Source of the DNA: Opisthorchis felineus
Taxonomy: Eukaryota > Platyhelminthes > Trematoda > Opisthorchiida > Opisthorchiidae
Assembly: GCA_004794785.1 (NCBI GenBank)
Contig: SJOL01009883.1
Location: 239,881 to 303,880 of the forward strand
Length of the DNA stretch: 64,000 bases
Reading direction: 5' to 3'
Part shown: one piece after another, positions 1 through 9,836 of the stretch
Layout of the letters: every line of letters begins with the position of its first letter
How positions within the stretch are numbered: position 1 is the first letter of the stretch
Made by a program: the position numbers and the translations under genes
The notes under the pieces: generated by a model
Database searches by the model: none
What the model saw: the letters and a program-made list of their open reading frames with translations, nothing else
What the model was told of the DNA's origin: nothing

Positions 1-1185
1 AAGCTGTTCTTTCGTGTGAAGACTTCTATATTAGCGGAGTTTATACATCGCGATGACGAATGAATTCAGAAGGCTTTTTGCTACCAATGTTTATTGAGGC
101 TTTGCTGCAATCATCCACAAACCTGCCTGAATTGTCTGACTCCTGGGATAATTTACGATGTGTGTGCAAGAGAGAGTGAACTCCTGCAATTACGCTGCTG
201 CATTGACGGCTACTGTATTATTGTTATTCACACCGATTTGGTCTGAGTTGGTTTGATATTGATTTGTTTTTCTTCATGCCTGTTTTGGACACCGAAGCTT
301 GTCTTGCTGGATTTCTACTAATGTACATGGTGGTATGTATACTCAGTGAACGCAGCTGCAAAAGTTAGGATATTTCATTTCGTTGCCTGATCCTGTGTTC
401 GATGTGTTACATGATTGACAGGAAATGAGTAGTTAAAAAAGAAGGCGAAAGTGGAAGGTGGACACCAAAAACAGGTGTATAAAAATGCTGTCTGATTCGC
501 CATCCCTTGTCTCCTGACTCATGCTCAGTATTTCTCAATATCCTATCACAGATGTGGATGCACACCCGTGGCCACATTTGCTTCACCACAATATGTTACA
601 CGAATCACATCAAAATAAAACTTTGAAACATAATGCGTGGAAGCCCCCTACAGTCATCTTCTCCTCGATGAAGAGTTCAGCGTTCGCGCACAGCAGACCA
701 CTCAATTCAGAATGAGGGTTTGTCAGACCGATGTGGTGATCGCAGATGCACTGGATACAGGAAGATTATTAAATCATTTAGTTATTACTGCGTACGTGAC
801 TGTAAGATACGAAGCCATGAATAGTTCACTCTGTACATAAGGAAGGATCAATAGAAAACTCCACTCCTGTGAAATGCCAGATAAACGACGGGTAACTTAC
901 GTCAGCTGTAAGCATCAATACGGTCAGAAGCAAACTGTGGCTTAACCGACGAGGCCTTGCGAACAAAGTACGCCAAAAACACGGAGCAATAGATGTACGC
1001 ATTATGAGCTATGGAATTTAATGAGTGTGAAATAGCTCAGCGTCCGTACCGGTCAAGAATAGCTGCAAAAACTCTCTCGTCAACCTTTACAGAAATTCCT
1101 CAAGACAGAAAGAAAGGCATAAAAGCCTGGTGAATGGCAGAGAAGAAATATGGCCACAAACTAAGCAAACTCAGATTATTAGACC
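1..1185. other. Left-edge stretch with no recognised gene
   Basis: I see no recognisable coding exon, RNA gene or repeat family. The short open frames between 407 and 840 are under 70 codons, overlap on both strands, and have no convincing splice context or familiar motif. Treated as intergenic or intronic. Confidence 0.5.
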
Positions 1186-1284
<99 letters not shown>

Positions 1285-1853
1285 NGGATGGATGGATGGA
1301 TGGATGGATGGATGGATGGATGGATGGATGGATGGATGGATGGATGGATGGATGGATGGATGGATGGATGGATGGATGGATGGATGGATGGATGGATGGA
1401 TGGATGGATGGATGGATGGATGGATGGATGGATGGATGGATGGATGGATGGATGGATGGATGGATGGATGGATGGATGGATGGATGGATGGATGGATGGA
1501 TGGATGGATGGATGGATGGATGGATGGATGGATGGATGGATGGATGGATGGATGGATGGATGGATGGATGGATGGATGGATGGATGGATGGATGGATGGA
1601 TGGATGGATGGATGGATGGATGGATGGATGGATGGATGGATGGATGGATGGATGGATGGATGGATGGATGGATGGATGGATGGATGGATGGATGGATGGA
1701 TGGATGGATGGATGGATGGATGGATGGATGGATGGATGGATGGATGGATGGATGGATGGATGGATGGATGGATGGATGGATGGATGGATGGATGGATGGA
1801 TGGATGGATGGATGGATGGATGGATGGATGGATGGATGGATGGATGGATGGAT
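1186..1853. repeat. Compound tetranucleotide microsatellite (GATA)n then (GGAT)n
   Basis: About 25 perfect GATA units run from 1186 to 1284. A single ambiguous base follows at 1285, and then an uninterrupted GGAT/GATG array runs to 1853 (about 142 units). The repeats are so pure that open frames exist in several frames on both strands, reading MDGW on the plus and SIHP on the minus strand. These are artefacts of the 4-bp period, not genes. The N sits exactly where one unit changes to the other, so the assembler probably joined two reads there and the true array length is uncertain. Confidence 0.98.
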
Positions 1854-2709
1854 CCTAACTTAAAACGTGGCAACATCTTAAAGATCATTTTATGATTTGT
1901 ATTCAGTGTCTATTACTGGTTGATCAAATGAGATAGTGTTTTACATTTTCATCCCTTCCGAATGCCAATGTTTCTGGAAGACCTCGGATTTTGCGACGGA
2001 CCAACCTCTTACTAGCCAACTCTCATTTCCAGATCAATTGTTTTAATACATCCACTTCTCTTTTTCCATGGCCTCAGTAGTCACTTACTGATAGATGAGT
2101 AAATATGTGGATAATTAACCAGGTTTGTGGGTGGATAAATGTATGCACTGGAAGCTCCATTTTCTCACCGTTGTATAAATTATTCGACATTATCACTCCC
2201 GTGACAGGACACCACGGAGAAAGGAGAGTTGTAGCTTTGCTTCAGGAATGGCTCTTGGTAGAGTTCTTTTGCATCAAATAGTAGCTGCTGGAAAGGTTCC
2301 TGCAGCCCCTCGAAGGAAATGGGTCTCGCTTTGGTTGTTTACATCTTTTTAGGAAGTCATTGCAGTCAACGTTGTCGTCGGTTTTACCTAAATATTCTGT
2401 ACTAAACAGTATTATAAACGAATAAAATTGAAAGTGATGAACTTATTGGCAGTGAGTGTATGGTTAAGTTTCAACGGAGATTTTATTCTTGAAAATGAAA
2501 GTACTCTGTGGTGAAGACCATAGAACTGTAAGGTTGTTCTGTCCACTGCTGGAACCACCAGCGGCACCATCACAAAAATTGGGGGGGGGGGTCGAATCCG
2601 AGAATTACCCTTTAATTGTTAACAGCTGTGAAATTCGGCGAGTGATCGATTGACAGTGTGATTAGCCCAAACTTAGACATTATAAAACTATCGTTCCTCA
2701 ATCATACAG
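1854..2709. other. Non-coding stretch with a G11 run
   Basis: No recognised gene. A run of 11 G occurs at 2581-2591. The segment ends in a plausible 3' splice site (pyrimidine-rich, ...CATACAG at 2703-2709), which would open the candidate exon to its right if the plus-strand gene model is correct. Confidence 0.4.
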
Positions 2710-3070
2710 TTTACACTGCTGCTCTGATGCAGACTGGCTCTCCGTGTGGCTACTTCTCAGGCGAAAGTACCAGCAACTTGTGGGGCTCTTAGTTTCTAAA
2801 CAGACAGCTTGGAGTTTGTACGTAACCAGGAGATTCTGGAGGTCCATTGGAGGCTTCATTGTGCAAGTGACGTCAATCTGCGTTGAAAGGCCGATAAGCA
2901 CTCTACAGCGGTTTCTTTGTTGAGAGCCTATGAAAAGTTTCGAAGATATAGCCCTGTTAGTAGCTGAGCGCCTGATCTTTGGTCGCGAGCGGCTGACCAG
3001 CATTGACCTGGATCGTCCTTTATTTATGACAAAATGGCAGCTGCGTACTATCTGTTGTATGAATTTCTCT
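2710..3070 (+). CDS. Candidate 5' exon of an unidentified plus-strand gene
   Basis: Reading on the plus strand from 2711, the frame is open for 70 codons, meets a single TGA at 2921-2923, and continues open in the same frame. It ends in front of a strong 5' splice site, GTACGT at 3071. The simplest model starts translation at the ATG at 2930 (MKSFEDIALLVAERLIF...) and joins this exon in phase 0 to the next one at 3512. The 70 codons before the TGA also look protein-like (motif WLSVWLLLRRKYQQL). They could be 5' UTR, an earlier broken part of the gene or, less likely, lie before a selenocysteine TGA. The antisense frame is open for 133 codons (2698-3099, minus), but its basic, serine-rich product looks like a shadow. 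I recognise no family. Confidence 0.35.
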
Positions 3071-3511
3071 GTACGTGCAACTTTGAACAATGCGTCCATC
3101 TGTTAAATCATTGGAAGAAACGTTTTTCGGAACCAAGACATTCACGACCACATTCTCTCAGTGACGTCACTAACAGGTATTGCTTGATCTGAAAAGAGAA
3201 CCACGAAGCATGCCAGTTGCATAGGCTGAACACACGCTAAGCGGGTGACGCACACTGTGGCGAGTTGATTGAACTAGAGTGTTTGGACCAATCAGCTTTC
3301 GACTTAACCATTGATCCACTAGAAGACTGTCAAATAAACAGCGTATAGCTGGTGTGGCAATGAGTGACGATTGGTTTATATAACTGTTTTTCTATGGAGG
3401 TCAACTGCACGGTCCCATATACAGCATATCAGTCTTGCTCAAGGTCTGAGTGACTTAGCTGAACTTGCGTTCAAATAGCGTGAGACGACTCACGCAATCA
3501 TTTCACCTCAG

Positions 3512-4408
3512 TTATCTACTGCCAGACGAATGTTTGTGTCCAAACCCAACTGCTTCGATCCGCTGTGGTTAGATATGTCCCCTACTGCGTTGGAACTCAT
3601 ACTACGAATATCTATAAGCAAGCTACAAATTCTACGGAACAGCATGCAGCCAACGGCAGAGCTTACAGTTTTGCGTATGACCTCATACAGCGGGAAATCT
3701 GTCGTCGCAGAAAATTCGAAACCAGTCAACAAAGAACCAGTGAGAGCACGCCCCCGTCAACGTACGGCTAGTAATGGATTATTTCGCAGTCTTATGATCA
3801 CGATTATTGGGAGGAAAGCCCGATCAGTTCTCGTTCATGAACAGATGAGAAACAAAAACGCTGTGGATGTACACCAAATTCCCATCAGAAACGTGACTCC
3901 ATACACCAGTACTACCAAAGCAGCAGGTTCCCCTGTGAGCTATTCTGAAATTGATGGGAAGATCTCGTGTTTTAGTGAAGCAGTACCATGCGAGGCAAAT
4001 TTAACAACCTCGAATTCGGCGGATTATTCGAATCAAAACCCAACGCGACCCACCGAATGCCCTAAACGCCCAGGTGTTTTGTTGACGGATGTGAGCACAA
4101 CTAACCCAAAACAATTCAGGTGGGATACACCGATTGTTCTTAATCTACCACAGGAAAAACGAGTTGAAGAAATCTGTCAGAATTTAGCGTTGACAAAGCC
4201 CATTCCAACAGAAGCAAATGACACACTTTTCTCGTCCGAATCCTCCGAACCTTTAGATGAATCCATCTGTTTTGGGATCATTCGTTCAGGCAATCCCACT
4301 CCACAGCTGCCAGGAGACAACTCCGTTGCAAAACATACAGGTTCAGGAGACATGCTGTTTGCAGTACTCGATGGAGTGTCCCTGAGGTTAGTGGATGGTG
4401 TGATTTAG
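3512..4408 (+). CDS. Unidentified protein, probable terminal exon
   Basis: A plus-strand open frame of about 298 codons ends at TAG 4406-4408; its first internal ATG is at 3530. Two good 3' splice sites lie just upstream (CACCTCAG ending at 3511 and CTGCCAG ending at 3525). The first is in phase 0 with the donor at 3071, giving a two-exon product of roughly 346 residues. The protein is soluble-looking, with no signal peptide or membrane segment. It starts with a leucine-rich stretch (ALELILRISISKLQIL), then a basic patch (RARPRQR), a low-complexity Ser/Thr/Asn/Pro middle, and a more acidic C-terminal third. I do not recognise it. Its length is far above the chance level of this window, so it is probably a real but fast-evolving gene. 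A GAG|GTTAGT donor at about 4385 could replace the annotated stop with a further exon. Confidence 0.5.
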   Translation, partial: LSTARRMFVSKPNCFDPLWLDMSPTALELILRISISKLQILRNSMQPTAELTVLRMTSYSGKSVVAENSKPVNKEPVRARPRQRTASNGLFRSLMITIIGRKARSVLVHEQMRNKNAVDVHQIPIRNVTPYTSTTKAAGSPVSYSEIDGKISCFSEAVPCEANLTTSNSADYSNQNPTRPTECPKRPGVLLTDVSTTNPKQFRWDTPIVLNLPQEKRVEEICQNLALTKPIPTEANDTLFSSESSEPLDESICFGIIRSGNPTPQLPGDNSVAKHTGSGDMLFAVLDGVSLRLVDGVI

Positions 4409-4741
4409 ATGAACAATCCTAAATTTATCCATTATCCCGGTTTCAAGGCTGGAATTATTGTTCATAAACTGTAAACAACTAAAGCTCATGATGAAATCTC
4501 AGGGACTACTGTTGTCAGCTCTCGCTGGCTTCATCTGTGATAAACACTTTTGATATTGTGTAGATGACACTCACCTGTACAGTGCAAGTGCGTCCGTATG
4601 GTTTGTTTCAATGAGAAGAAAGATGACTTGTTTGAAATGGAGATTCTATCTATAGTAAGTGAGTAAAGGGACTTTTCGTCACCAGTTCTGCCAGGATGAG
4701 ATGCGGTATGAGGCGTGAATTTAGTTTCATTTGAAGGCAGC

Positions 4742-5035
4742 ATTGGATCTGTTTCCTATCGTTAGCCAACGAATATGGCGCATCTTAAACTAAATTCCAA
4801 AACATTTGTGAAAATCCTCCAGGGAATTATATTGAGAGCCAGGTTGTCATCGCATCAAATGGCCTCCCACATGTAGTGTGTTTTACCGCTTCATCTAACA
4901 AGGCTGATGGATGCAATCTGGTGAAAAACACGAAACGGAATGGAGAAAGAGTTAATACGTCCGGATGTATATGCAAGTTCTCGAGTGTCAGCTCGGGTGT
5001 TAGCTTTCTGGCAGCACAGCCATGCAAAAGCATTT
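4742..5035 (+). CDS. Candidate 3' exon with poly(A) signal downstream
   Basis: A plus-strand frame is open from a 3' splice site (CCTCCAG at about 4822) to TAA at 5033-5035. It encodes roughly 70 residues, including VVIASNGLPHVVCFTASSNK. An AATAAA hexamer follows about 95 bases later, near 5128, fitting a transcript end. It could be the true last exon of the unidentified gene to its left, which would require splicing out the 4406 stop. The minus strand is also open here (4827-5033), so the strand is not certain. No family is recognised. Confidence 0.25.
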
Positions 5036-5805
5036 AACTTTTCTATCATGTGTATGCCAGAAAGTCAACAAGTTGGTGACGCTGCATACTAGAATCAAAT
5101 TATTTTTAAATTAATACCTTACCACTAATAAAACACCTTGCAACACTACTATTTTATCTGGGCCAATAGCAGTGATTCAGGTTGCCAGTGGTGGGTTGTG
5201 ACTGATCATAGGAGAGGCTTAGCAACAGGTATAAATAATTTGATGGCGACTTGAGTAAGCATATATTCATCTTGCTCTACCTATGATACGAGCTGAACCA
5301 AGAAAAAAGTCCGTGTAATTGTTTTTGGTCGTAGGAACCACTCATCATAATGCGTAGGGAGCTTCGAAAACAAAATGGGAAAATTCACTCCAGATCCCGG
5401 AAAAATTGCATGCAAAATCAACTTATATCATATATTCTGCACTATCCAAACTTAGAATGACGGCAAAAGCCAGTAAATTATTAACCCATTACTTTTGGGC
5501 AGCACCGGGTCATTGAAGGGCTTCGTGGTTCAATTTTATCAACAGAAAATTGTGTGCAATGTTTACAAAGAGTTGGCTTTTCGGATTTGCTGCTTTTCGG
5601 CTCGTCACGATGCAAAGGAAGGTATAGCCTAAATAATTCCTCCTTTTGAGCAATTCTGACGCCATCTTCCTGATATCATTCCTATCCTTTTGCTTGGTTA
5701 GCTAACACAGTTCCCTAAATCTGAATTCGCCCGATGGGGCAATACACAAGAGCCCCAGTTGTTTCATACAAAATTTCATTGTGGTGAATCTCACCTTCGT
5801 TTCAG

Positions 5806-6069
5806 AAAGACATGATTCCGATCCTGCTCACCTTACAACTCCCCAGCTCCTGTGATTCGTACATTTGTGGGTTCAGTTTAGACGAGAATATACGGAATTG
5901 CGTAAACCTATTAGGTTCGCAGGTTTACTGGACCAAAATCCTTTCGACCATTTATTACCTGTGGTACCGGTGGCTACGCCAATCCATTCGCTATATCCAG
6001 CGTATTAACAGCCGTGTGTTCTCTGAACTCGGTGATTTGTGTGCTAATATTTGCAGAGTGAACCACTGA
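5806..6069 (+). CDS. Isolated candidate exon, unidentified
   Basis: A strong 3' splice site (pyrimidine-rich, ending CGTTTCAG at 5805) is followed in phase 0 by 87 open codons to a TGA. The peptide has aromatic and arginine-rich segments (YYLWYRWLRQSIRYIQRI). No family is recognised, and no partner exon with a matching donor was found nearby. It may be a terminal exon of the gene to the left or a chance open frame. Confidence 0.22.
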   Translation, partial: KDMIPILLTLQLPSSCDSYICGFSLDENIRNCVNLLGSQVYWTKILSTIYYLWYRWLRQSIRYIQRINSRVFSELGDLCANICRVNH

Positions 6070-6339
6070 AACGTTCCGCGCGGAAGCAAAGAATAACCCA
6101 AAGATGAAGACTAGTATCTTATTCCTTTCTTGTTTGTGCATACATTCAGGCGGAAAATAATCACGAACCTAGTAAGGCTATAAACTTTAGGTTGGTCCGA
6201 TTTCATTCGTAGAATTGCCGAATCTGAAAAGCCACCTACGGTGTCCACTTTCGATAAGTTTCACAGCTAATTAAGGCACCGACTTCAGGCGAGATACCTC
6301 TCAGATCTGTTACAAGGTGCTAATCTCAAAAGTAGATGA

Positions 6340-6850
6340 CTATTGTTTCGTTTAAGAAGGGCTTGATAAACATTCGGTAGTTTTCAATTGGGCAACTTTT
6401 CGCTTTTGACACAAAAGCTTCATCAGGACAAGTGAGCAGGTCAAGTTGGTCAGGTTTTAAGGCAGAGAACCAACCATTGAGGCGTCTTCATATTAGCGCA
6501 CTAGGTGACTGTTGAGTGTCAATTAACGGCTGTTGTCGATTAGTATGGTTGTCTAAATCTTGCGTTGATGGGTTGGGGGAGTTTCAAATTAGTTTCAAAT
6601 TCAAGCTGCTTCAAGTGATTATTCACCTAGGGTGCCACTGGTAGTTGATCTTCGTGGGCTTGTGAGTGCTACGGCATTTTGGTTGGGGGGGAGGGGGAGT
6701 TGGGTGATATTAAGTGCAATTCAGATCTAAGTTACTTGTTTTGATGTCTCCTCATCCTGATAACCGTACAACAACACGTGACAGCTCGGCTGATCCAAGA
6801 CCGTTCTCCACACGCTTGCCAGTTATACGCCTTCTATCCTATTTACACCC
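6340..6850 (-). mobile_element. Penelope-like element, 5'-truncated copy (ORF tail plus terminal repeat)
   Basis: This segment matches 54,750-55,320 over most of its length with scattered differences, in the same orientation. On the minus strand it begins with the last codons of the PLE open reading frame (VNRIEG...). It then runs through the 3' non-coding terminal repeat and ends just past a hammerhead ribozyme core at about 6385-6430. The reverse transcriptase and most of the GIY-YIG domain are absent. Such 5' truncation is usual for target-primed retroelements. The left end near 6340 is where similarity to the other copy fades. Confidence 0.75.
6385..6435 (-). ncRNA. Hammerhead ribozyme, family A (weakened)
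   Basis: On the minus strand the core CTGATGA (complement of 6420-6426) is followed by a 7-bp helix II (GCTTTTG/CAAAAGC) with a 3-base loop, and then GAAA (complement of 6398-6401). Compared with the better copy at 35.1 kb, the palindrome forming helix III is changed from ACGT to AAGT, which introduces a mismatch. It also carries an extra A between the core and helix II. Hammerheads are known in PLE terminal repeats; whether this copy still cleaves is doubtful. Confidence 0.65.
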
Positions 6851-6945
6851 AACTGAATCTCTCGTTTACGATGCTTCTAATCAACTGAATGAGCTGCGAC
6901 AGGCCACCTCAACTTTCAGTTGGAAAGAATTCAGGATATCGCCAT

Positions 6946-7036
6946 ATATGTATAGACGTAATGCGCTACTCATAAGGTTGATGAAAATTCATCGACAGCC
7001 CACGACCGGCTTCGCACTTCTTTGGGCACATCAGGT
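6946..7036 (-). ncRNA. Family B hammerhead relic, inverted
   Basis: This is the reverse complement of the ribozyme and tail found at 7205-7303, with several changes. On the minus strand the core reads CTGATGTG (the A of CTGATGA lost) and the second core box reads GAAG where GAAA is needed. The matching tail (TAGACGTAAT...CTACT) is still visible at its left end. Both core changes should abolish activity. It is cut off exactly where the 230-bp body begins on the other strand. Confidence 0.7.
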
Positions 7037-7039
7037 AGT

Positions 7040-7269
7040 TGCAGCACGTTCAGTTGCTGCTTAGAAACAGCATAAACGCGAGATTCAGCTGGGTTCCAGG
7101 TGAGTCTTCCGTCAAAACCACATTGGTATGCAAATGAGTGTATTTCGCTAATTTGGTGCAATTTGGGTTCAAGTAGAACATAATGTTGATGGAAACGCGG
7201 GGACTGCACCTACCTGATGAGCCCCAAAGAGGGCGAAACCGGTCGTGGGCTGTCGAAGAATTTTCAGCA
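7040..7269 (+). repeat. Family B 230-bp hammerhead repeat, copy 1
   Basis: This unit is identical by eye, base for base over 230 positions, to 9607-9836. The first 165 bases (body) begin TGCAGCACGTTCAG. They contain the octamer ATGCAAAT and a loose Pol III B-box-like GGTTCAAGTAG. The last 65 bases hold an intact-looking hammerhead ribozyme. A 34-base tail (GCATAAGTAGTGTATTACGTC) follows this copy but not the other. The body has no credible protein; the antisense open frame through it is shared by both copies only because the DNA is. It resembles schistosome SM-alpha elements or animal retrozymes, an inference from the presence of a hammerhead and the size. Confidence 0.85.
7205..7256 (+). ncRNA. 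Hammerhead ribozyme, family B, intact core
   Basis: The order is helix I 5' strand CCTAC, core CTGATGA (7214-7220), helix II GCCC/GGGC with a 6-base loop, GAAA, then ACC/GGT with no loop, cleavage triplet GTC (cut after 7244), and helix I 3' strand GTGGG. All invariant core bases are present. Helix I pairs CCTAC with GTGGG (one G-U). Helix III is only the palindrome ACCGGT, too short to be stable alone, so activity would need two ribozymes pairing as a dimer. That is the arrangement reported for PLE and animal retrozyme hammerheads. Activity itself is inferred. Confidence 0.85.
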
Positions 7270-7303
7270 ACCGCATAAGTAGTGTATTACGTCTAGATAT
7301 ATT

Positions 7304-9499
7304 CGTCTTCACAAAAGCGATATTCACCGTTCACCTGAGAAAAGGTATAAATTAGAATCAAATATTTGGCTACTCTGACTACCGCCGCTTGGAAACTGCA
7401 CGAGCAAGTCAAGCATCAGTCGTTTTGAACATTATCCTTTCAGAGCCTCATGTCGCCAGGGTGTCTTTTGTGAGCGCTCGTTCAGTGCAACATGCTTCCT
7501 CTCTCGACTCACTATTTATGACACATTTGTAGCTAGTGCAACCAGTCCTCATCGCTTGTTCCGGTGACAGTCCGACCACCTGATCAGGAGGTGCACTAAA
7601 ACAACTTTCACGCTATGTAATACGCGTGGTTGCATTTAGCTTTACACCGCGTAGGTTTGTTAGGTAGCCGCAATACGACACAAAATGCTAAAGTGTATTT
7701 AAGCGACACGACCAGACAGTAACCCGAATTAAGAGATCCTTCGGCGCATATAACTGGCATGTCCCTACGGGCCACAGTGAGCAAGTATAAACTTGTAACT
7801 TTCGAGGATGGTCTTAAGTGAGGTAGTCAAATAAAGCAAGCGACTAGATATATACTCGTACACCCGTATGAATGTGGAACCCACTAACACGTGCATCCCA
7901 AATGCACTTTTTGGTTATTAGTGTGGATGCAAAATGTTTGGTCTAGAGGTACTTATGGGCAAAACCCCTGATGCTTAAATAAAATAGATCTCTGAGGCTA
8001 ATTTCCCGTTCACGACCATGGATGAAGGTTCTTTTTGAAAAAAAGCGCCAAAAACGATGATTTTAGATACCTAGAACAAAAACGTTGTTGAACAAATATC
8101 ACCAAGCTGAGGTCCAACAGCTAAGGAGAGATCAATTTTGTTGATGGACGCATAAGGAATATTTGCATGTCCAGACAAAGGATGCATTGATCCTTGCTGG
8201 TGAAAAAAATGACGTCAAATATTCAGCGAATGGCGTAACGAAAACATCACGTGGACCAGCATTGAAAAAAACTTTGACGAATAAGCTTCAAAGTGATATT
8301 TTCAAGCAACCCAGGTCAATTTTTGGTACGTTCCGAGCGAAGGAATAATTAGATACGGTCCACACTACAATACAAAAAAACGAGCACGACTTTTAGCAAG
8401 AAGTTCTCTGTTACGCTCGGTGTGACAAAAATCAATGTGTCTTTAAATAATAATTACCGAGATATTGTTAGTGGAACAAAGAGAGTCTTCCTATATAATG
8501 ATTACTTCCGTCTAATATATAAAATGTTTTTCCTTTCTAGGCGACAAAAACACAAGTTTGCAGTTCTCGATAAATCAGTTTAACAACCTTGTTGTCAGTG
8601 GTCTGAAGTCGTCGCAGTAAAGTTCCCTAATAAGAAACACTCTGCTTGTGGACACTTCGTTTCTTAGTCGTGAAGTCCTTTTCCTGAAAACCACATAAGT
8701 CTTATTACCACCACTCAGGCCTAACCAACGGATATTTTTGGTGTTGCCAAGAGAAAGACAGTTTTACAACCCTCACTTGTAATGCATTTCAATTTCCGGT
8801 CATTCGGAGAGGACCGACGCATCTGTGTGCGAACGTAGATTTGGAGAAGTCCAAATCATAATTTTCTCCCAGTATGTTGGTCGCAGTTTAACTTGGTCCC
8901 ATTAAGGGTTTAGGTGGCTACTGAATTATGGTATATCCGACAGTCGCACTCACTGATACTCAACTTGTACACAAGGGGAATTTCCTTCATGTGGCCGATT
9001 CAGTTAGATCCCCTATGTATAGCATCCAGCAGTTGCAGCTTAATCGAATGGCCCAACCAAGCCAATCAATGATATTTGAGAGATGATGTGTTCTAAGTTT
9101 GTGGGTGGGACTATAAAGTTGATTCTATCATGCTAGCCCAGGTGGTGTGGCACGAAGTTGCTTGAAAGATTTTCCCTGTTCTGACTGTTTACTTGTGCGG
9201 GATACGCTCTTAAAGGTGATGTCGCTTGATGTCATCGTTTCATGGGATGACGCACCAAGGTATTCGAGAGACTACGTGAAGATGATATGCCACTTTGTGG
9301 CTGTTAAAATTTCACTGCTTCGAACAGCAATAAATACACTTGTGTGATTCTTCTTTGTAATGAGTGCATCCAGCGTTTTGGGGGCATTTTCAATGCGTTT
9401 CAGCTGGAGGTGCACGAACTTCTGTTAGGGCTGGCCCACCTCACATCTGGTCCGTGCTGCTTGTCACCTGGTTTTACACTGTATAACAAAGTAAACATA
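7304..9499. other. Spacer between the two identical hammerhead repeats
   Basis: I find no reverse transcriptase motif, ribozyme or recognisable gene here. The open frames are short (at most about 66 codons) and lack splice context. If the flanking 230-bp units are terminal repeats of one element, this would be its interior, but it holds no visible coding capacity. Confidence 0.4.
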
Positions 9500-9560
9500 T
9501 CGTTAGCGAAATACACTCATCTACAACCTTATGAGTAGTGTACTACGTCTATACATGTAT
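9500..9560. repeat. Family B fragments
   Basis: A short piece of the 230-bp body in reverse orientation (CGAAATACACTCAT at about 9508) abuts a forward copy of the tail that follows copy 1 (AACCTTATGAGTAGTG..., about 9524-9556). The mixed orientation shows rearrangement or nested insertion just ahead of copy 2. Confidence 0.55.
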
Positions 9561-9606
9561 CGCGACATCTTGATTATCGTACCAACTGAAACATGAGGCG
9601 GCCTGG

Positions 9607-9836
9607 TGCAGCACGTTCAGTTGCTGCTTAGAAACAGCATAAACGCGAGATTCAGCTGGGTTCCAGGTGAGTCTTCCGTCAAAACCACATTGGTATGCAA
9701 ATGAGTGTATTTCGCTAATTTGGTGCAATTTGGGTTCAAGTAGAACATAATGTTGATGGAAACGCGGGGACTGCACCTACCTGATGAGCCCCAAAGAGGG
9801 CGAAACCGGTCGTGGGCTGTCGAAGAATTTTCAGCA
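9607..9836 (+). repeat. Family B 230-bp hammerhead repeat, copy 2
   Basis: I see no base differing from 7040-7269 across 230 positions, so the two copies arose recently or are held together by gene conversion. Flanks differ on both sides. Unlike copy 1, it ends at TTTTCAGCA with no tail. Confidence 0.85.
9774..9822 (+). ncRNA. Hammerhead ribozyme, family B, intact core
   Basis: Same sequence as the ribozyme at 7205-7256: core CTGATGA at 9781-9787, GCCC/GGGC helix II, GAAA, palindromic ACCGGT helix III, cleavage triplet GTC ending at 9811, and closing helix I strands CCTAC and GTGGG. Confidence 0.85.

Noticed and set aside
1288..1895. Long repetitive ORFs (MDGW on plus, SIHP on minus)
   Set aside because: They exist in several frames on both strands purely because the 4-bp microsatellite lacks stop codons.
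6970..7209. Minus-strand peptide shared with 9549-9776
   Set aside because: It is the antisense of the 230-bp ribozyme repeat. Identity reflects duplicated DNA, and diverged relics do not keep the frame open.
7040..9836. An LTR-type element bounded by the two 230-bp units
   Set aside because: The 2.3-kb interior has no coding or primer-binding features and I see no target-site duplication. Kept only as an open alternative.
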